From Bryobacterales bacterium (GTDB lineage: Bacteria > Acidobacteriota > Terriglobia > Bryobacterales > UBA6623): a stretch of 64,000 nt of DNA. This document shows, in pieces, positions 19,321 through 28,183 of the stretch. The DNA lies in NCBI GenBank assembly GCA_026713545.1, contig JAPOOG010000099.1, forward strand, positions 83,815-147,814, in the 5' to 3' direction. The notes beneath the pieces are model-generated. The model did no database searches and had not been told where the DNA came from. It saw only the letters and a list, made by a program, of their open reading frames with translations. Each line of letters begins with the position of its first letter. Position 1 is the first letter of the stretch. The translations under genes were made by a program, and so were the position numbers.

Positions 19321-20583
19321 CTATGCGGCCTTCTTGGCCGGTTCTTCCTCGGAGGTCTTCAGGATCTCGATCGCCTTCTTGAGATAGGGGTCCTTGTCAG
19401 GATCACCTTCGAGAGCTTCCGGTGCAGTGTCGGATTGCACTTCGATCAGCTCCATCTCCGACAGCCGGTAGCGGCGAAGTTCGGAGGCGGAAACCGGATC
19501 GGACGGCTCGACGCCGCCATCCTGGAAGGCATCCCCCGTAGACCGGTGGTATTTGGCAACGGAGAGGATTAACGCCGACCCGTCTTCGAGGGAGATCGTC
19601 TTTTGATAGGCAGCCAAACCGTAGGTTCGCTCACCGGCGACCTTACCCCGGCCCGTGTCGAGAATCGCGGCCGCCGCGATTTCGGCGCCGCCGGCGGTTG
19701 CGCGGTCGGTGATAAACACAACCGGGAGATTCGTCAAAGTGTTGTCCGCTTTGGCGATGAAGATTTCTTCAGGATGCCTTTGCCCCTTGAGCGAGGCAAG
19801 CTTTCCTTTCCGGATGAAGTAGTCGGCCAATAATAGACCTTGCTCGGGGTTTCCCAGAGCATTGCCCCTCAGGTCGAGGATGAGCTTGCCGATTTCTGCC
19901 GACTCCAGAGACTTGATGGCGGCCGCAACCTGATGTACACGTTCGGAATCCAACACGTCCAGATCGATATATCCGATTCCATCGCCCAGTTTCTTGCTGG
20001 TAACCGAAGGCAATGTGACCTTCACGCGGACCACTGCATATTCCTCGGGCTCATCGGGTTGACGCGCGGGGCGAACGAGCAGACGCACTCGCGAGCCTGG
20101 TATCCCGCTCAGAACGCTCTGCATGTAGGCGGGCGCCATCGAACGAGTGCTCACGCCGTCAATCGCCTCAATCAGGTCCCCTTTCCGGATACCGGCTTTG
20201 TCGGCCGGCGAGTCCGGCACGACATACAAGATCTGGGTGTAGGAAAGTCGTTGTTTGAAGACAACGAGTCCGGTCGAAAGCCCGGTGCCGAGGTCCTCGT
20301 TTCCACGGCTCTTCTCGAAAACCTGATACTGCTCGGCCGTCAGGTAGCTGGAAAGCGGATCGAGGTATTCGACCAGGCCTTGGATCGCGCCGCGCGTCAC
20401 CTTGTCCATGTTCGGTTCCTCGACATAGTCTCCTTTGATCCGCGCCAGAACTTCCGTATAAACCTGCAGCGGACGATACGCGCCTTCTCCCTCCTTGCTC
20501 TTACCCATCAAGGCGCCGATGACGAGCATGACCGTCAACAGCGTGGACGCGAACACGACCACAAACTTTGCTCGAGCATTCAT
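19321..20583 (-). CDS. S41/CtpA-family protein lacking the catalytic dyad
   Basis: 420 residues: N-terminal membrane anchor (about 7-26), helical cap (PLQVYTEVLARIKGDYVEE), PDZ domain (about 98-185, VVPDSPADKAGIRKGDLIEAIDG), and the S41 protease core. Aligned to E. coli Prc, the catalytic Ser of the DRFSASASE motif is Gly298 here (DRATAGGAE), and the catalytic Lys 25 residues later is Leu323 (GERTYGLAAY instead of GEPTFGKG). The fold appears intact and the frame is open, so this is a pseudo-protease, perhaps a peptide-binding scaffold, and not a decayed gene. Its stop is 7 bp from the convergent dehydrogenase stop. Confidence 0.9.
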   Translation of the reverse strand: MNARAKFVVVFASTLLTVMLVIGALMGKSKEGEGAYRPLQVYTEVLARIKGDYVEEPNMDKVTRGAIQGLVEYLDPLSSYLTAEQYQVFEKSRGNEDLGTGLSTGLVVFKQRLSYTQILYVVPDSPADKAGIRKGDLIEAIDGVSTRSMAPAYMQSVLSGIPGSRVRLLVRPARQPDEPEEYAVVRVKVTLPSVTSKKLGDGIGYIDLDVLDSERVHQVAAAIKSLESAEIGKLILDLRGNALGNPEQGLLLADYFIRKGKLASLKGQRHPEEIFIAKADNTLTNLPVVFITDRATAGGAEIAAAAILDTGRGKVAGERTYGLAAYQKTISLEDGSALILSVAKYHRSTGDAFQDGGVEPSDPVSASELRRYRLSEMELIEVQSDTAPEALEGDPDKDPYLKKAIEILKTSEEEPAKKAA

Positions 20584-20706
20584 CAGGGATGATCTCCCCA
20601 CATCAGGGTCGGGGCGGCCCGGCTGATGTTCTCCAGTTTCCATGATACTACGTACCGGCCGAGAGGTCGGTTCACAGAAGAAGGAAAGGAGCCGAAAGGA
20701 ACCGGC

Positions 20707-21330
20707 CTATCGACGCGTTCGGGCTTGTAATCTGGCGACGTATTCGGGGTAGTTCCGGTAGACCATGATATGGAAGTTCGGCTGCTTGAACTCCTCCACT
20801 GCAAAGAGAAACCCCTTCTGCTTGATCGAAACCAGGACTCGTCTCATCCAACTGATCTGGCTCCCCGTCATGCCCTTCTTCGAGATGTCCAGACAGGCGC
20901 CCGTGAGATGAACGGACCGTTTCGGACCACGGACGGCGGCGGCGTTCCGATTCCGCCTGCGCAGAGATTGCTGGTATTCGGCTGAGCGTGTCAGGCCCGT
21001 GATCCGCAAAGGTTGTCCGAAGCGAGAGCGGAACTGACTGCTGAGGCGGTCCAGAAACAACTTGGCCCAGGGGCGCAAGTAGCGATACTCGGCCGGAATT
21101 CTGTGGATGTAGTAATTCCGCGTCTTGAGAGGAACCTGCTCCAGCAACTGCAACCGCGCAAAGCGCTTGACCATATCGGAGCCTTCGAAGCGTGACAGCC
21201 CGTCCAGATCGGCTCGTTCGTTCTGGATCACCTGTGATCGGAAGTCGGCGCGAAGAGAGGAGCGCGTGGCCCCTGCCGCCTGAGAGGCGAGCCCTGCTAG
21301 TACAACAAAGGTCAGAAATGTTCGGAACAT
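20707..21330 (-). CDS. M15-like (DUF5715-type) peptidoglycan carboxypeptidase, exported
   Basis: 207 residues with a signal peptide (FRTFLTFVVLAGLASQAAG). The domain carries the VanY/M15 metal-site pattern: LRITGLTRSAEYQ, then S-x-H-x-TG-x-x-x-D (SVHLTGACLDI, giving His and Asp ligands), and a terminal E...NFHIMVY supplying the general base and third ligand. It probably trims peptidoglycan stem peptides. The ATG at 21330 is chosen for its signal peptide. It lies 123 bp upstream of the inactive CtpA-like gene on the same strand; CtpA proteins often act on cell-wall enzymes, so a functional link is possible. Confidence 0.82.
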   Translation of the reverse strand: MFRTFLTFVVLAGLASQAAGATRSSLRADFRSQVIQNERADLDGLSRFEGSDMVKRFARLQLLEQVPLKTRNYYIHRIPAEYRYLRPWAKLFLDRLSSQFRSRFGQPLRITGLTRSAEYQQSLRRRNRNAAAVRGPKRSVHLTGACLDISKKGMTGSQISWMRRVLVSIKQKGFLFAVEEFKQPNFHIMVYRNYPEYVARLQARTRR

Positions 21331-21512
21331 CCTCAACAGATTAACATGATTGCAGGTGTTCGCACACCTCAAGGAGATGTGAGTATCTCCGGATTGCTCC
21401 AAACCTTTCCGGACTTCTTGCAGAGCCTGCCGAGCCCATGGAAGGCAACGCCTTTCAAACCGCTTTCAGGCCTCTGCTAGACTGTGGAATCTTACTCGCC
21501 ATCGGCGTCTTG

Positions 21513-21746
21513 ATGAGCAAGCGAGCCGTCTATCTCCTCCTGATTGCACTTGCCCTCCTGCACCAGGACTTTTGGCTTTGGGACGATCCGACGCTCGTCC
21601 TCGGCTTCCTGCCCGTTGGGCTTGCATATCATGCCGTTTATTCACTCGTTGTCGCTGGAGCCTGGTATCTCACCCTGAGATACGCCTGGCCATCCGATAC
21701 GGAAGCCTTCGCCGAAGAGCGCGACGAGGACCTGCCTCGCCCATGA
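21513..21746 (+). CDS. DUF3311 small membrane protein
   Basis: 77 residues with two hydrophobic helices (about 5-20 and 35-55) and an acidic tail. DUF3311 proteins are small partners encoded directly before sodium:solute symporters. Here its stop overlaps the symporter ATG (ATGA), supporting translational coupling and a joint complex. An in-frame upstream start would add a segment with no family similarity, so ATG at 21513 is used. Confidence 0.85.
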   Translation: MSKRAVYLLLIALALLHQDFWLWDDPTLVLGFLPVGLAYHAVYSLVVAGAWYLTLRYAWPSDTEAFAEERDEDLPRP

Positions 21747-23323
21747 CATCTCTCGTCATCATGGCGGGCTATCTCAGTCTGCTCGTTGGCCTGGGCATTG
21801 CCGCGAACCGTGTCTTTCGGGGCACTGCCGCCGACTACTTCCTGGCCAGCCATTCGATCGGCCCGGTGCTGCTGATGATGTCGCTGTTCGGAACCACGAT
21901 GACCGCCTTCGCACTCGTGGGCAGCACGGGCGAAGCCTATCGTGTCGGCATCGGCGTTTACGGGATGCTGGCTTCCTGGTCGGGACTCGTCCACGTGGGA
22001 GTGTTCTTCTTCATCGGCATCCGGCTGTGGGCGATCGGCAAGCGCTACGGCTACCTGACCCAGGTGCAGTACTTCCGGGCTCGTTTCGACAGCGATCTGC
22101 TGGGCTTGATTCTCTTCCCGATCCTCGTGACGCTTGTCATTCCCTACCTGCTGATCGGGCTGCTCGGTGCGGGCGGGGTCGTGCAGTCGTTGACGCAAGG
22201 TGCCTTTCCAGGCACCTTCGCGGCTACCAATGGTGGTCTGCCCCCCTGGCTGACAGGACTGATCGTCTCTTGCGCCGTCCTTTCCTACGTATTCTTTGGC
22301 GGACTCCGGGGTGCGGCATGGGCCAACACCTTTCAGACGGCAGTGTTCATGCTCACCGGACTGCTGGCTTTCTGGCTGATCTCCTCGAAACTGGGAGGAC
22401 TGGCCGCCGCGAGCCGCCAGGTTTTCGAATCCCATCCCGAAAGGCTGATGCGGGCCGACAGCGTCACACAGCTCCAATTCTTCACCTATTTCTTCATCCC
22501 TCTGTCGGTCGGCATGTTCCCTCATGTTTTTCAGCACTGGCTCACCGCCCGATCGGCCAAGACGTTTCGGTTGAGCATTGTGATGCATCCGATTTTTATT
22601 CTGATCGTCTGGGCCCCCTGTGTCCTGATTGGTGTGTGGGCAACGTCCGCTGCGCTACCGGACGGCTCGCTCATTGTGCCCCCAGGTTCCCCCAGGAACA
22701 CCGAACTTGCGACCATGGTCCACACCCTGACCACCCCCGTGATTGGTGGACTACTCGGCGCCGGCATCCTGGCCGCCATCATGTCGTCGCTCGACTCACA
22801 GTTCTTCTGCCTCGGGACCATGTTCACGACCGACATCGTCGCGCACTACTTCGGCGAAGGCCGCTTCGGTGACCGCCGGCGTGTTCTTCTGGGGAGAAGC
22901 TTCATCGTGGCCATCGTCGCGATCACCTACTTGCTGTCGCTCACCGAGCCGCGGCAGGTCTTCCCTGTCGGCGTCTGGTGCTTTACCGGCTTTGCGGGCC
23001 TGTTCCCGCTGGTGTGCGCCGCGCTGTATTGGAGGCGTTGCACGAAGGCAGGGGCAATCGTATGTGTTGCGGCCACGGCGGTCGCATGGGCGCTGCTCTT
23101 TCGCGCATCGGGGTATGGTGTTGACGGGTCGTATTTGTTTTTGGGGATGTTGCCTGTCGCCACGGTCCTCACAATCTCGCTCCTCACGCTGGTCGGCGTT
23201 TCGTTGGTTACCGCTACGCCCTCAGAGGCAACGCTCCACAAATTCTTCCCGCCTGCCAACATAGCGGCTCACCCTCCCATCGAGACCGCAGCCCCAGCGA
23301 CGGACCAAGGTGAGCGCCCGTGA
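21743..23323 (+). CDS. Sodium:solute symporter (SSS family)
   Basis: 526 residues, about 13 predicted membrane helices. The N-terminus (GIAANRVFRGTAADYFLASHSIG), the GLRGAAWANTFQTAVFM segment (about 190-210) and SSLDSQFF (about 350) are typical of SSS transporters that couple Na+ entry to uptake of organic acids, sugars or amino acids. The substrate cannot be named. It overlaps the DUF3311 stop at its 5' end and the glycosyltransferase start (GTGA) at its 3' end. Confidence 0.9.
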   Translation: MTSLVIMAGYLSLLVGLGIAANRVFRGTAADYFLASHSIGPVLLMMSLFGTTMTAFALVGSTGEAYRVGIGVYGMLASWSGLVHVGVFFFIGIRLWAIGKRYGYLTQVQYFRARFDSDLLGLILFPILVTLVIPYLLIGLLGAGGVVQSLTQGAFPGTFAATNGGLPPWLTGLIVSCAVLSYVFFGGLRGAAWANTFQTAVFMLTGLLAFWLISSKLGGLAAASRQVFESHPERLMRADSVTQLQFFTYFFIPLSVGMFPHVFQHWLTARSAKTFRLSIVMHPIFILIVWAPCVLIGVWATSAALPDGSLIVPPGSPRNTELATMVHTLTTPVIGGLLGAGILAAIMSSLDSQFFCLGTMFTTDIVAHYFGEGRFGDRRRVLLGRSFIVAIVAITYLLSLTEPRQVFPVGVWCFTGFAGLFPLVCAALYWRRCTKAGAIVCVAATAVAWALLFRASGYGVDGSYLFLGMLPVATVLTISLLTLVGVSLVTATPSEATLHKFFPPANIAAHPPIETAAPATDQGERP

Positions 23324-24627
23324 AGATCGCCTACATTACCGCGGGAGCCGGCGGTACGATCTGCGGCAACTGCCTGCGGGACAACACGTTGGCGCGGGCC
23401 CTGATCGATCTGGGCCACGAGGTCCAATTGATTCCTACTTACACCCCGATCCGCACGGACGAGCAGGACGTGAGTTCGACGCGGGTGTTCCTTGGGGGTT
23501 TGAAGATCTACCTGCAACAGGTATTGCCGGCACTCCGTTTTGTTCCGCGGCCGCTCAGCGGCTTGTTGGACCGGCCCGAGCTGCTGCAGTGGATCTCCCG
23601 CTTCGCCGTTAGCACTCGGCCGGAAGAGCTCGGTGCGATGACGGTTGGCGTGTTGGAAGGAGAAACCGGGCCGTACCGGCGGGAGTTCGATCCGCTCGTG
23701 GACTGGCTGGCGGCCTGGCAGCCGGACGTGGTTCACATCACGAACTCGATGCTCGCCGGGGTCGCTCCGATGCTCAAGAAGCGCTTGCGCTCGGCGGTCG
23801 TTTGTTCTCTGCAAGGCGAAGACTTGTTCCTGTCGAGCATGCCGTCTCCCTACCGCGAGCGGGCCTTTGCCCTGTTGCCCGAGCTGGCAGGATCGATGGA
23901 TGTGTTTGTCTCGCCCAGCCGCGCTCACGCCGAAGAGATGGCGGGGCACCTCGCGGTTCATCCCGACAAGGTTCCGGTTGTCCACTCCGGCATTGATTTG
24001 GTGGGTTATGCCGGTCGGCAACGGCGTGCCGTCGACGAGTTCGTGGTGGGGTATCTTGCGCGGGTCGCCCCTGAGAAGGGCCTGCGGACACTGGCGAATG
24101 CGGTGGCCAACCTGCGAGCCATGAACACCTTCGGAAGGCCGCGCATCCGGCTCCGAGTGGCGGGTTGGCTCAGTCCCGAGCATCGATCCTTTCTCGCCGA
24201 CGTTGAACGACAGGTGCAAGACGCCGGTTTCGCTGAAGACTTCGAGTATGTCGGCGAAGTTGACCGCGAGCAGAAAATCGCTTTTCTCAACGGACTTGAT
24301 GTACTGTCCGTGCCCACTTCCTACGGAGCTCCCAAGGGCCTCTACGTGCTGGAAGCGTGGGCTTGCGGCGTGCCGGTGGTACAGCCGCGGATCGGGGTCT
24401 TCCCCGAATTGATCGACGCCACCGGAGGCGGACTGCTGTGCGAGCCGGGAGACGCCGCCGACTTGGCGAAGAACCTCGAGATGCTCATGACCTACCCGGA
24501 GATGGCCGAGGAGATGGGCACTCTTGGCCGGCGCAAGGTTCAAGATTATTTCCACAGCAAACGTATGGCCGGGCAAATGCTGACCCTGTACGAAAACCTG
24601 ACGCCGTATCGAGAGAGGAGACTCTAG
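23320..24627 (+). CDS. GT4-type glycosyltransferase
   Basis: 435 residues, GT-B fold. An N-terminal Rossmann part with a Gly/Cys motif (TAGAGGTICGNCLRDN) is followed by a C-terminal nucleotide-sugar domain (VGYLARVAPEKGL near 245, YGAPKGLYVLEAWACGVPVV near 335). The usual first Glu of the EX7E motif is Ala here, while the second (LEAW) is kept. Acceptor and donor are unknown. GTG start is inferred from the 4-bp overlap with the symporter stop; the gene probably belongs to the same transcript as the symporter and thioesterase. Confidence 0.9.
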   Translation: MKIAYITAGAGGTICGNCLRDNTLARALIDLGHEVQLIPTYTPIRTDEQDVSSTRVFLGGLKIYLQQVLPALRFVPRPLSGLLDRPELLQWISRFAVSTRPEELGAMTVGVLEGETGPYRREFDPLVDWLAAWQPDVVHITNSMLAGVAPMLKKRLRSAVVCSLQGEDLFLSSMPSPYRERAFALLPELAGSMDVFVSPSRAHAEEMAGHLAVHPDKVPVVHSGIDLVGYAGRQRRAVDEFVVGYLARVAPEKGLRTLANAVANLRAMNTFGRPRIRLRVAGWLSPEHRSFLADVERQVQDAGFAEDFEYVGEVDREQKIAFLNGLDVLSVPTSYGAPKGLYVLEAWACGVPVVQPRIGVFPELIDATGGGLLCEPGDAADLAKNLEMLMTYPEMAEEMGTLGRRKVQDYFHSKRMAGQMLTLYENLTPYRERRL

Positions 24628-24633
24628 CCCGTC

Positions 24634-25068
24634 ATGGCGTACGAATACCACTATCGACGCAAGGTCTATTGGCAGGACACCGACATGGCCGGGATCATCC
24701 ACTTCACGAACTACTTCCGCTACATGGAAGAAGTGGAGATCGAGTTCCTTTCCTCTCTCGGTCTCGATCCGCTCGAGATCGCCCACAAGCACAATGTCTG
24801 GAGGCCGCGCGTTTCCGCGCAGTGCGACTTCAAAAAGACCGTCAGCTTTGGAGATGAGATCGACATTCACATTTGGGTTGTTAAAAAGGGACGGTCCTCG
24901 ATCCACTACGAACTTGCTTTCAACCACGACGGGGAAGAAGTCGCTCACGGGCGTCTTGTCATCGCCTGTGTCAGCAAGGCCCCCGACGGCGTCATGCAGT
25001 CAACGCCGATCCCGCCGGTGATAGACGAGGCGTTGCAGGTTGCCCCGTTAGCGGAAGTATCAGAATGA
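24634..25068 (+). CDS. Hotdog-fold acyl-CoA thioesterase (4HBT/YbgC-like)
   Basis: 144 residues, single hotdog domain. The 4-hydroxybenzoyl-CoA thioesterase signature YWQDTDMAGIIHFTNYFRYMEE (residues 12-33) contains the catalytic Asp, and the last strands (EVAHGRLVIACVS) fit the fold. It hydrolyses an acyl-CoA or acyl-ACP of unknown chain. It follows the glycosyltransferase by 6 bp. Confidence 0.9.
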   Translation: MAYEYHYRRKVYWQDTDMAGIIHFTNYFRYMEEVEIEFLSSLGLDPLEIAHKHNVWRPRVSAQCDFKKTVSFGDEIDIHIWVVKKGRSSIHYELAFNHDGEEVAHGRLVIACVSKAPDGVMQSTPIPPVIDEALQVAPLAEVSE

Positions 25069-25250
25069 CCCGGCCAGGCTTGTCGTGTGTGTGAACGCCT
25101 TGTTAGGTTGTCAGAGGGAGCGGCGATCATGGCGACCCGGCTGCTCATCTGGAGTACGGACGCTCTTCGAGAGCAACCCGGCGCCGCTGAGAAGACACTC
25201 GGAAAGCCCTGAGGCACGGCATTGATCCTGTCCCCGGAACTGATCGGTCG

Positions 25251-25943
25251 ATGACAGCAGCGCACTTGGTCGTAAGAGATTTCCGCAAGGAGTATCCCAC
25301 TCCCGGCGAGCCACTCGTCGTCATTGGCGGCGTCTCGTTCGAGTTGAAGCGCGGTGATGCCCTTGCGATCATGGGGCCCTCGGGCTCGGGCAAGAGCACT
25401 CTACTCTACATGCTCGGGACACTCGAGACTCCCACGGCCGGCTCCCTGTCGGTCGGATCCCAGGACCCTTTCGCGCTCGACGAAACGGACTTGGCGTCGT
25501 TCCGCAATGAACAAGTCGGTTTCATCTTCCAGGAGCATCACCTGTTACCGCAGTGCACGGCTCTCGAGAACGTGCTGATCCCGACGATGGCGCCCAGTTC
25601 GGTGCAAAGTCCGGCTGAGTCCAAGCAGCGGGCGCTCAAGCTGCTGGATCGCGTTGGGTTGAGCGGTCGCATGGAGCACCGCCCTGCGGAGTTGTCCGGC
25701 GGCGAGCGTCAACGCGTCGCTATCGCTCGGGCGCTGGTCAACAAGGCCCCGCTGATTCTTGCCGACGAGCCGACAGGCAATCTCGATCGCCACACGGCCG
25801 AAGCCGTCGCGGACTTGCTGCTCGAGCTCCACGGGGAGGAGAACACCATCCTCATTACCGTGACCCACAGTCTCGACCTGGCGCGGCAGTTTCCCCAACG
25901 CGCCGAACTTTCCGACGGCAAGCTGGTGTTCGCGGTGAACTGA
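25251..25943 (+). CDS. ABC transporter ATP-binding protein, LolD/MacB-like, no adjacent permease
   Basis: 230 residues with all nucleotide-binding motifs: Walker A GPSGSGKST (about 43-51), Q-loop FIFQEHHLLP, signature LSGGERQRVAIARAL, Walker B LILADEPTGNLD and the H-loop VTHS. The subfamily is that of LolD/MacB ATPases, which drive lipoprotein release or export. No permease lies on either side, so the partner must be encoded elsewhere. The start is preceded by only a weak ribosome-binding site, and 180 bp of unassigned sequence lie upstream. Confidence 0.92.
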   Translation: MTAAHLVVRDFRKEYPTPGEPLVVIGGVSFELKRGDALAIMGPSGSGKSTLLYMLGTLETPTAGSLSVGSQDPFALDETDLASFRNEQVGFIFQEHHLLPQCTALENVLIPTMAPSSVQSPAESKQRALKLLDRVGLSGRMEHRPAELSGGERQRVAIARALVNKAPLILADEPTGNLDRHTAEAVADLLLELHGEENTILITVTHSLDLARQFPQRAELSDGKLVFAVN

Positions 25944-26040
25944 GACCGCACCTGCTGCCACCGACTGCCCCGGCGTCCCGTCGCATCACCGTCAACTCTG
26001 TCTGTCCCTGCTGGACCGGCACCGAGATGACGCGGTCGCC

Positions 26041-26844
26041 TCACTTATGAGAGCCGGCGGTCTGGACGGACACCTTTTCTTGGGCTTGCCGCCACTTTTT
26101 CGTGCAGGCACGAGCCGTCTCGAACATGAATTCAACGTCCGATCCGATGATCGGCAGCGTTACGCCTTTAGAAACCAGAGAGTCAACGTTGTCCCAGGTC
26201 ACGCAGGCCCCGACGACCAGATCTCCGGAGCGGGCCGCGTCGATCACCTGATCTACGGTTGCATCCAGCCTCGGATTGGCTTGGCCGGGCAGAATCCCCA
26301 TCGATTGGGAGAGGTCGAATGCGCCGACAAAGATGCCGTCCAGTCCGGGTGTGCTCAGGAGGTGGGGAAGGTTGTCGACCGCCTGCCTGTCCTCGATTTG
26401 CACGATCGTCAGGATCTGTTCGTTCGCTTGACTCAGGTACTCGTCCCAGCGAGTTCCGTAGGACGTTGCGCGCAAGGCCCCGATGCCCCGCTTGCCCAGC
26501 GGCGCGTACTTGGTGTGCGTGACGGCCCACTGCGCTTCCTCGGGAGTGTTGATTTGGGGGATGATCACGCCCATCGCACCCGCATCGAGCGATACTTTGA
26601 TCGAGTCGATATCACCCACCTTGGTGCGCACGATCGGGGCGCATTCGTAACGATCGACGGCCATGATGATGTTGCGCAATGACTCCGGGCCGATGTGACT
26701 GTGCTCCACGTCGATCAGCAGCCAATCGAACCCGGCCTGCGCCATCATTTCGGCCGAGCAAGGATCGGTGAACCAGATCCAGGTCCCGAGAACAGGCTCA
26801 CCGGCCGCGAGTCTTTCTTTCAAGGGATTTACGAAGTCAGGCAT
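26041..26844 (-). CDS. HpcH/HpaI-family aldolase
   Basis: 267 residues, TIM barrel of the class II pyruvate-aldolase family (2-keto-3-deoxy-glucarate / 4-hydroxy-2-oxoheptanedioate type). Motifs: GTWIWFTDPCSAEMMAQAGFDWLLIDVEHS near 20-50, the PQINTPEEA segment, the substrate loop YAPLGKRGIGALRATSYG and the metal site QIEDRQAV. It cleaves a 2-keto-hydroxy acid to pyruvate plus an aldehyde. It lies 142 bp after a phosphotriesterase-like gene on the same strand, compatible with a shared catabolic role. Confidence 0.92.
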   Translation of the reverse strand: MPDFVNPLKERLAAGEPVLGTWIWFTDPCSAEMMAQAGFDWLLIDVEHSHIGPESLRNIIMAVDRYECAPIVRTKVGDIDSIKVSLDAGAMGVIIPQINTPEEAQWAVTHTKYAPLGKRGIGALRATSYGTRWDEYLSQANEQILTIVQIEDRQAVDNLPHLLSTPGLDGIFVGAFDLSQSMGILPGQANPRLDATVDQVIDAARSGDLVVGACVTWDNVDSLVSKGVTLPIIGSDVEFMFETARACTKKWRQAQEKVSVQTAGSHK

Positions 26845-26986
26845 GTCGTGTCAGCTCCCGCGAGCGCAAAAACGGCTTGTGGTTCGACCAACTGTGTCGA
26901 CACCTCGCCGCCGGGAAGGCACGGTGCGTTGCGCCGAAAGACCTTGGCGGATCGAGCTCGCACCGGCCGCGGCATGAGATTCCTGG

Positions 26987-28036
26987 TCACTGCATCGTCA
27001 GAAAACGTCTGGGATTCTCGACCAGGATCTTGTCGAGATCATCGTCGGGGACGTCTTGCGCCTTCAGACGAGGGACGATGTTTTCGAGAACATGACCGTA
27101 ACCATACCCGCCGTACGCGGCCAGGTCCGATTTGAAGCTGCAGTCTTGTGCGACGTAGATCTGGCCGACGTACCCCTGCTGCACCAGCTCGGAGATGACG
27201 TTCACTCGAATGTCATCCGAAGGGTGATGGCGGCCCGCGTATGCGAAGTAGATGTCCCGGCCGAAAGAATCGAAGCTGAGGTTGCATCCGCGGTCGGCCA
27301 GCCTGCGATAGAGGTCGATCTCGTCACGGTTCCTGTTTTCGATGTGGCTCATCATGACGCGGCTGGGGTCGACTCCCTCCGCCTCGAGAATGTCCAGTAT
27401 CGTTGGCGGTGAGTCGACACTGTGACCGGGGTGAATCGAGATGGGCGCCCCGGTTTCCCGATGCGCCTGCGCTGATGCTCGGATGCACTTCTCTTCATTC
27501 GGATGAAGCGGCCAACACGCCCCGATCTCGCCGATCAGGCCGGACTGAATGCCGCTGCCGTCGATGCCCTCGGTCACGTTGCGGATGATTTCGGCACGGA
27601 TATCCTCAATGGTCTTGTCGTCCATATCCGGAGGGTGCGAAGGATGAATGTAATAGCCGTTGCCGGCAACGATCCGGACGCCGGTGCGAGCGGAGACCCG
27701 CGCCAGCCCTTGCGGGTTTGGAGCGATGCCTCGAATGGTCTGGTCCACCAGGGCTGAGCCGCCGAGGTTCTGAAACTTCCCCACTTCGGCTTCCACGACG
27801 CCGGCATCGTCCATCACCAGGTTGGGCCGTGAGCTCATGATGTTCTGCCGTACCCAGCCCAGATTCGACAACTGCAGCGGCTTGTCGGCAAGACTCTTGC
27901 CGCGCTCATCTTCCGGCGGACGGAAGTAGCAGCTCAGGTCGAAGAAAAGGTGCTCGTGAATGAGGGTCTTGCCCAGATCTCCCGGTTCGATCGGACCGGT
28001 TACGGTCAGGATCTTGCCTTGTGTATCCGTCGCCAT
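26987..28036 (-). CDS. Phosphotriesterase-family metal-dependent hydrolase
   Basis: 349 residues, amidohydrolase TIM barrel of the PTE/PHP/lactonase family. The HxH metal motif is HEHLFFD (residues 27-33), the bridging position is Glu (LIGEIGA near 165) as in PHP-type proteins, not carboxylated Lys, and further ligands come from ISIHPGHS, MMSHIENRN and the terminal Asp region. Such proteins usually hydrolyse lactones or esters, not organophosphates. It reads toward the HpcH aldolase gene. Confidence 0.9.
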   Translation of the reverse strand: MATDTQGKILTVTGPIEPGDLGKTLIHEHLFFDLSCYFRPPEDERGKSLADKPLQLSNLGWVRQNIMSSRPNLVMDDAGVVEAEVGKFQNLGGSALVDQTIRGIAPNPQGLARVSARTGVRIVAGNGYYIHPSHPPDMDDKTIEDIRAEIIRNVTEGIDGSGIQSGLIGEIGACWPLHPNEEKCIRASAQAHRETGAPISIHPGHSVDSPPTILDILEAEGVDPSRVMMSHIENRNRDEIDLYRRLADRGCNLSFDSFGRDIYFAYAGRHHPSDDIRVNVISELVQQGYVGQIYVAQDCSFKSDLAAYGGYGYGHVLENIVPRLKAQDVPDDDLDKILVENPRRFLTMQ

Positions 28037-28183
28037 GGGTTGTTCAGCTAAAGCGTATCAAAGTAAAAACCGGGCTGCGCTCCGGCCGCGCGCAGGCCGC
28101 GCAGTCTGGGAGCCATGGGCGTTCTTCAGTACGCGCCAGAGAGCGCGCCGCGCCGCTCAACCTATACTGGTGACTCAACCCGT

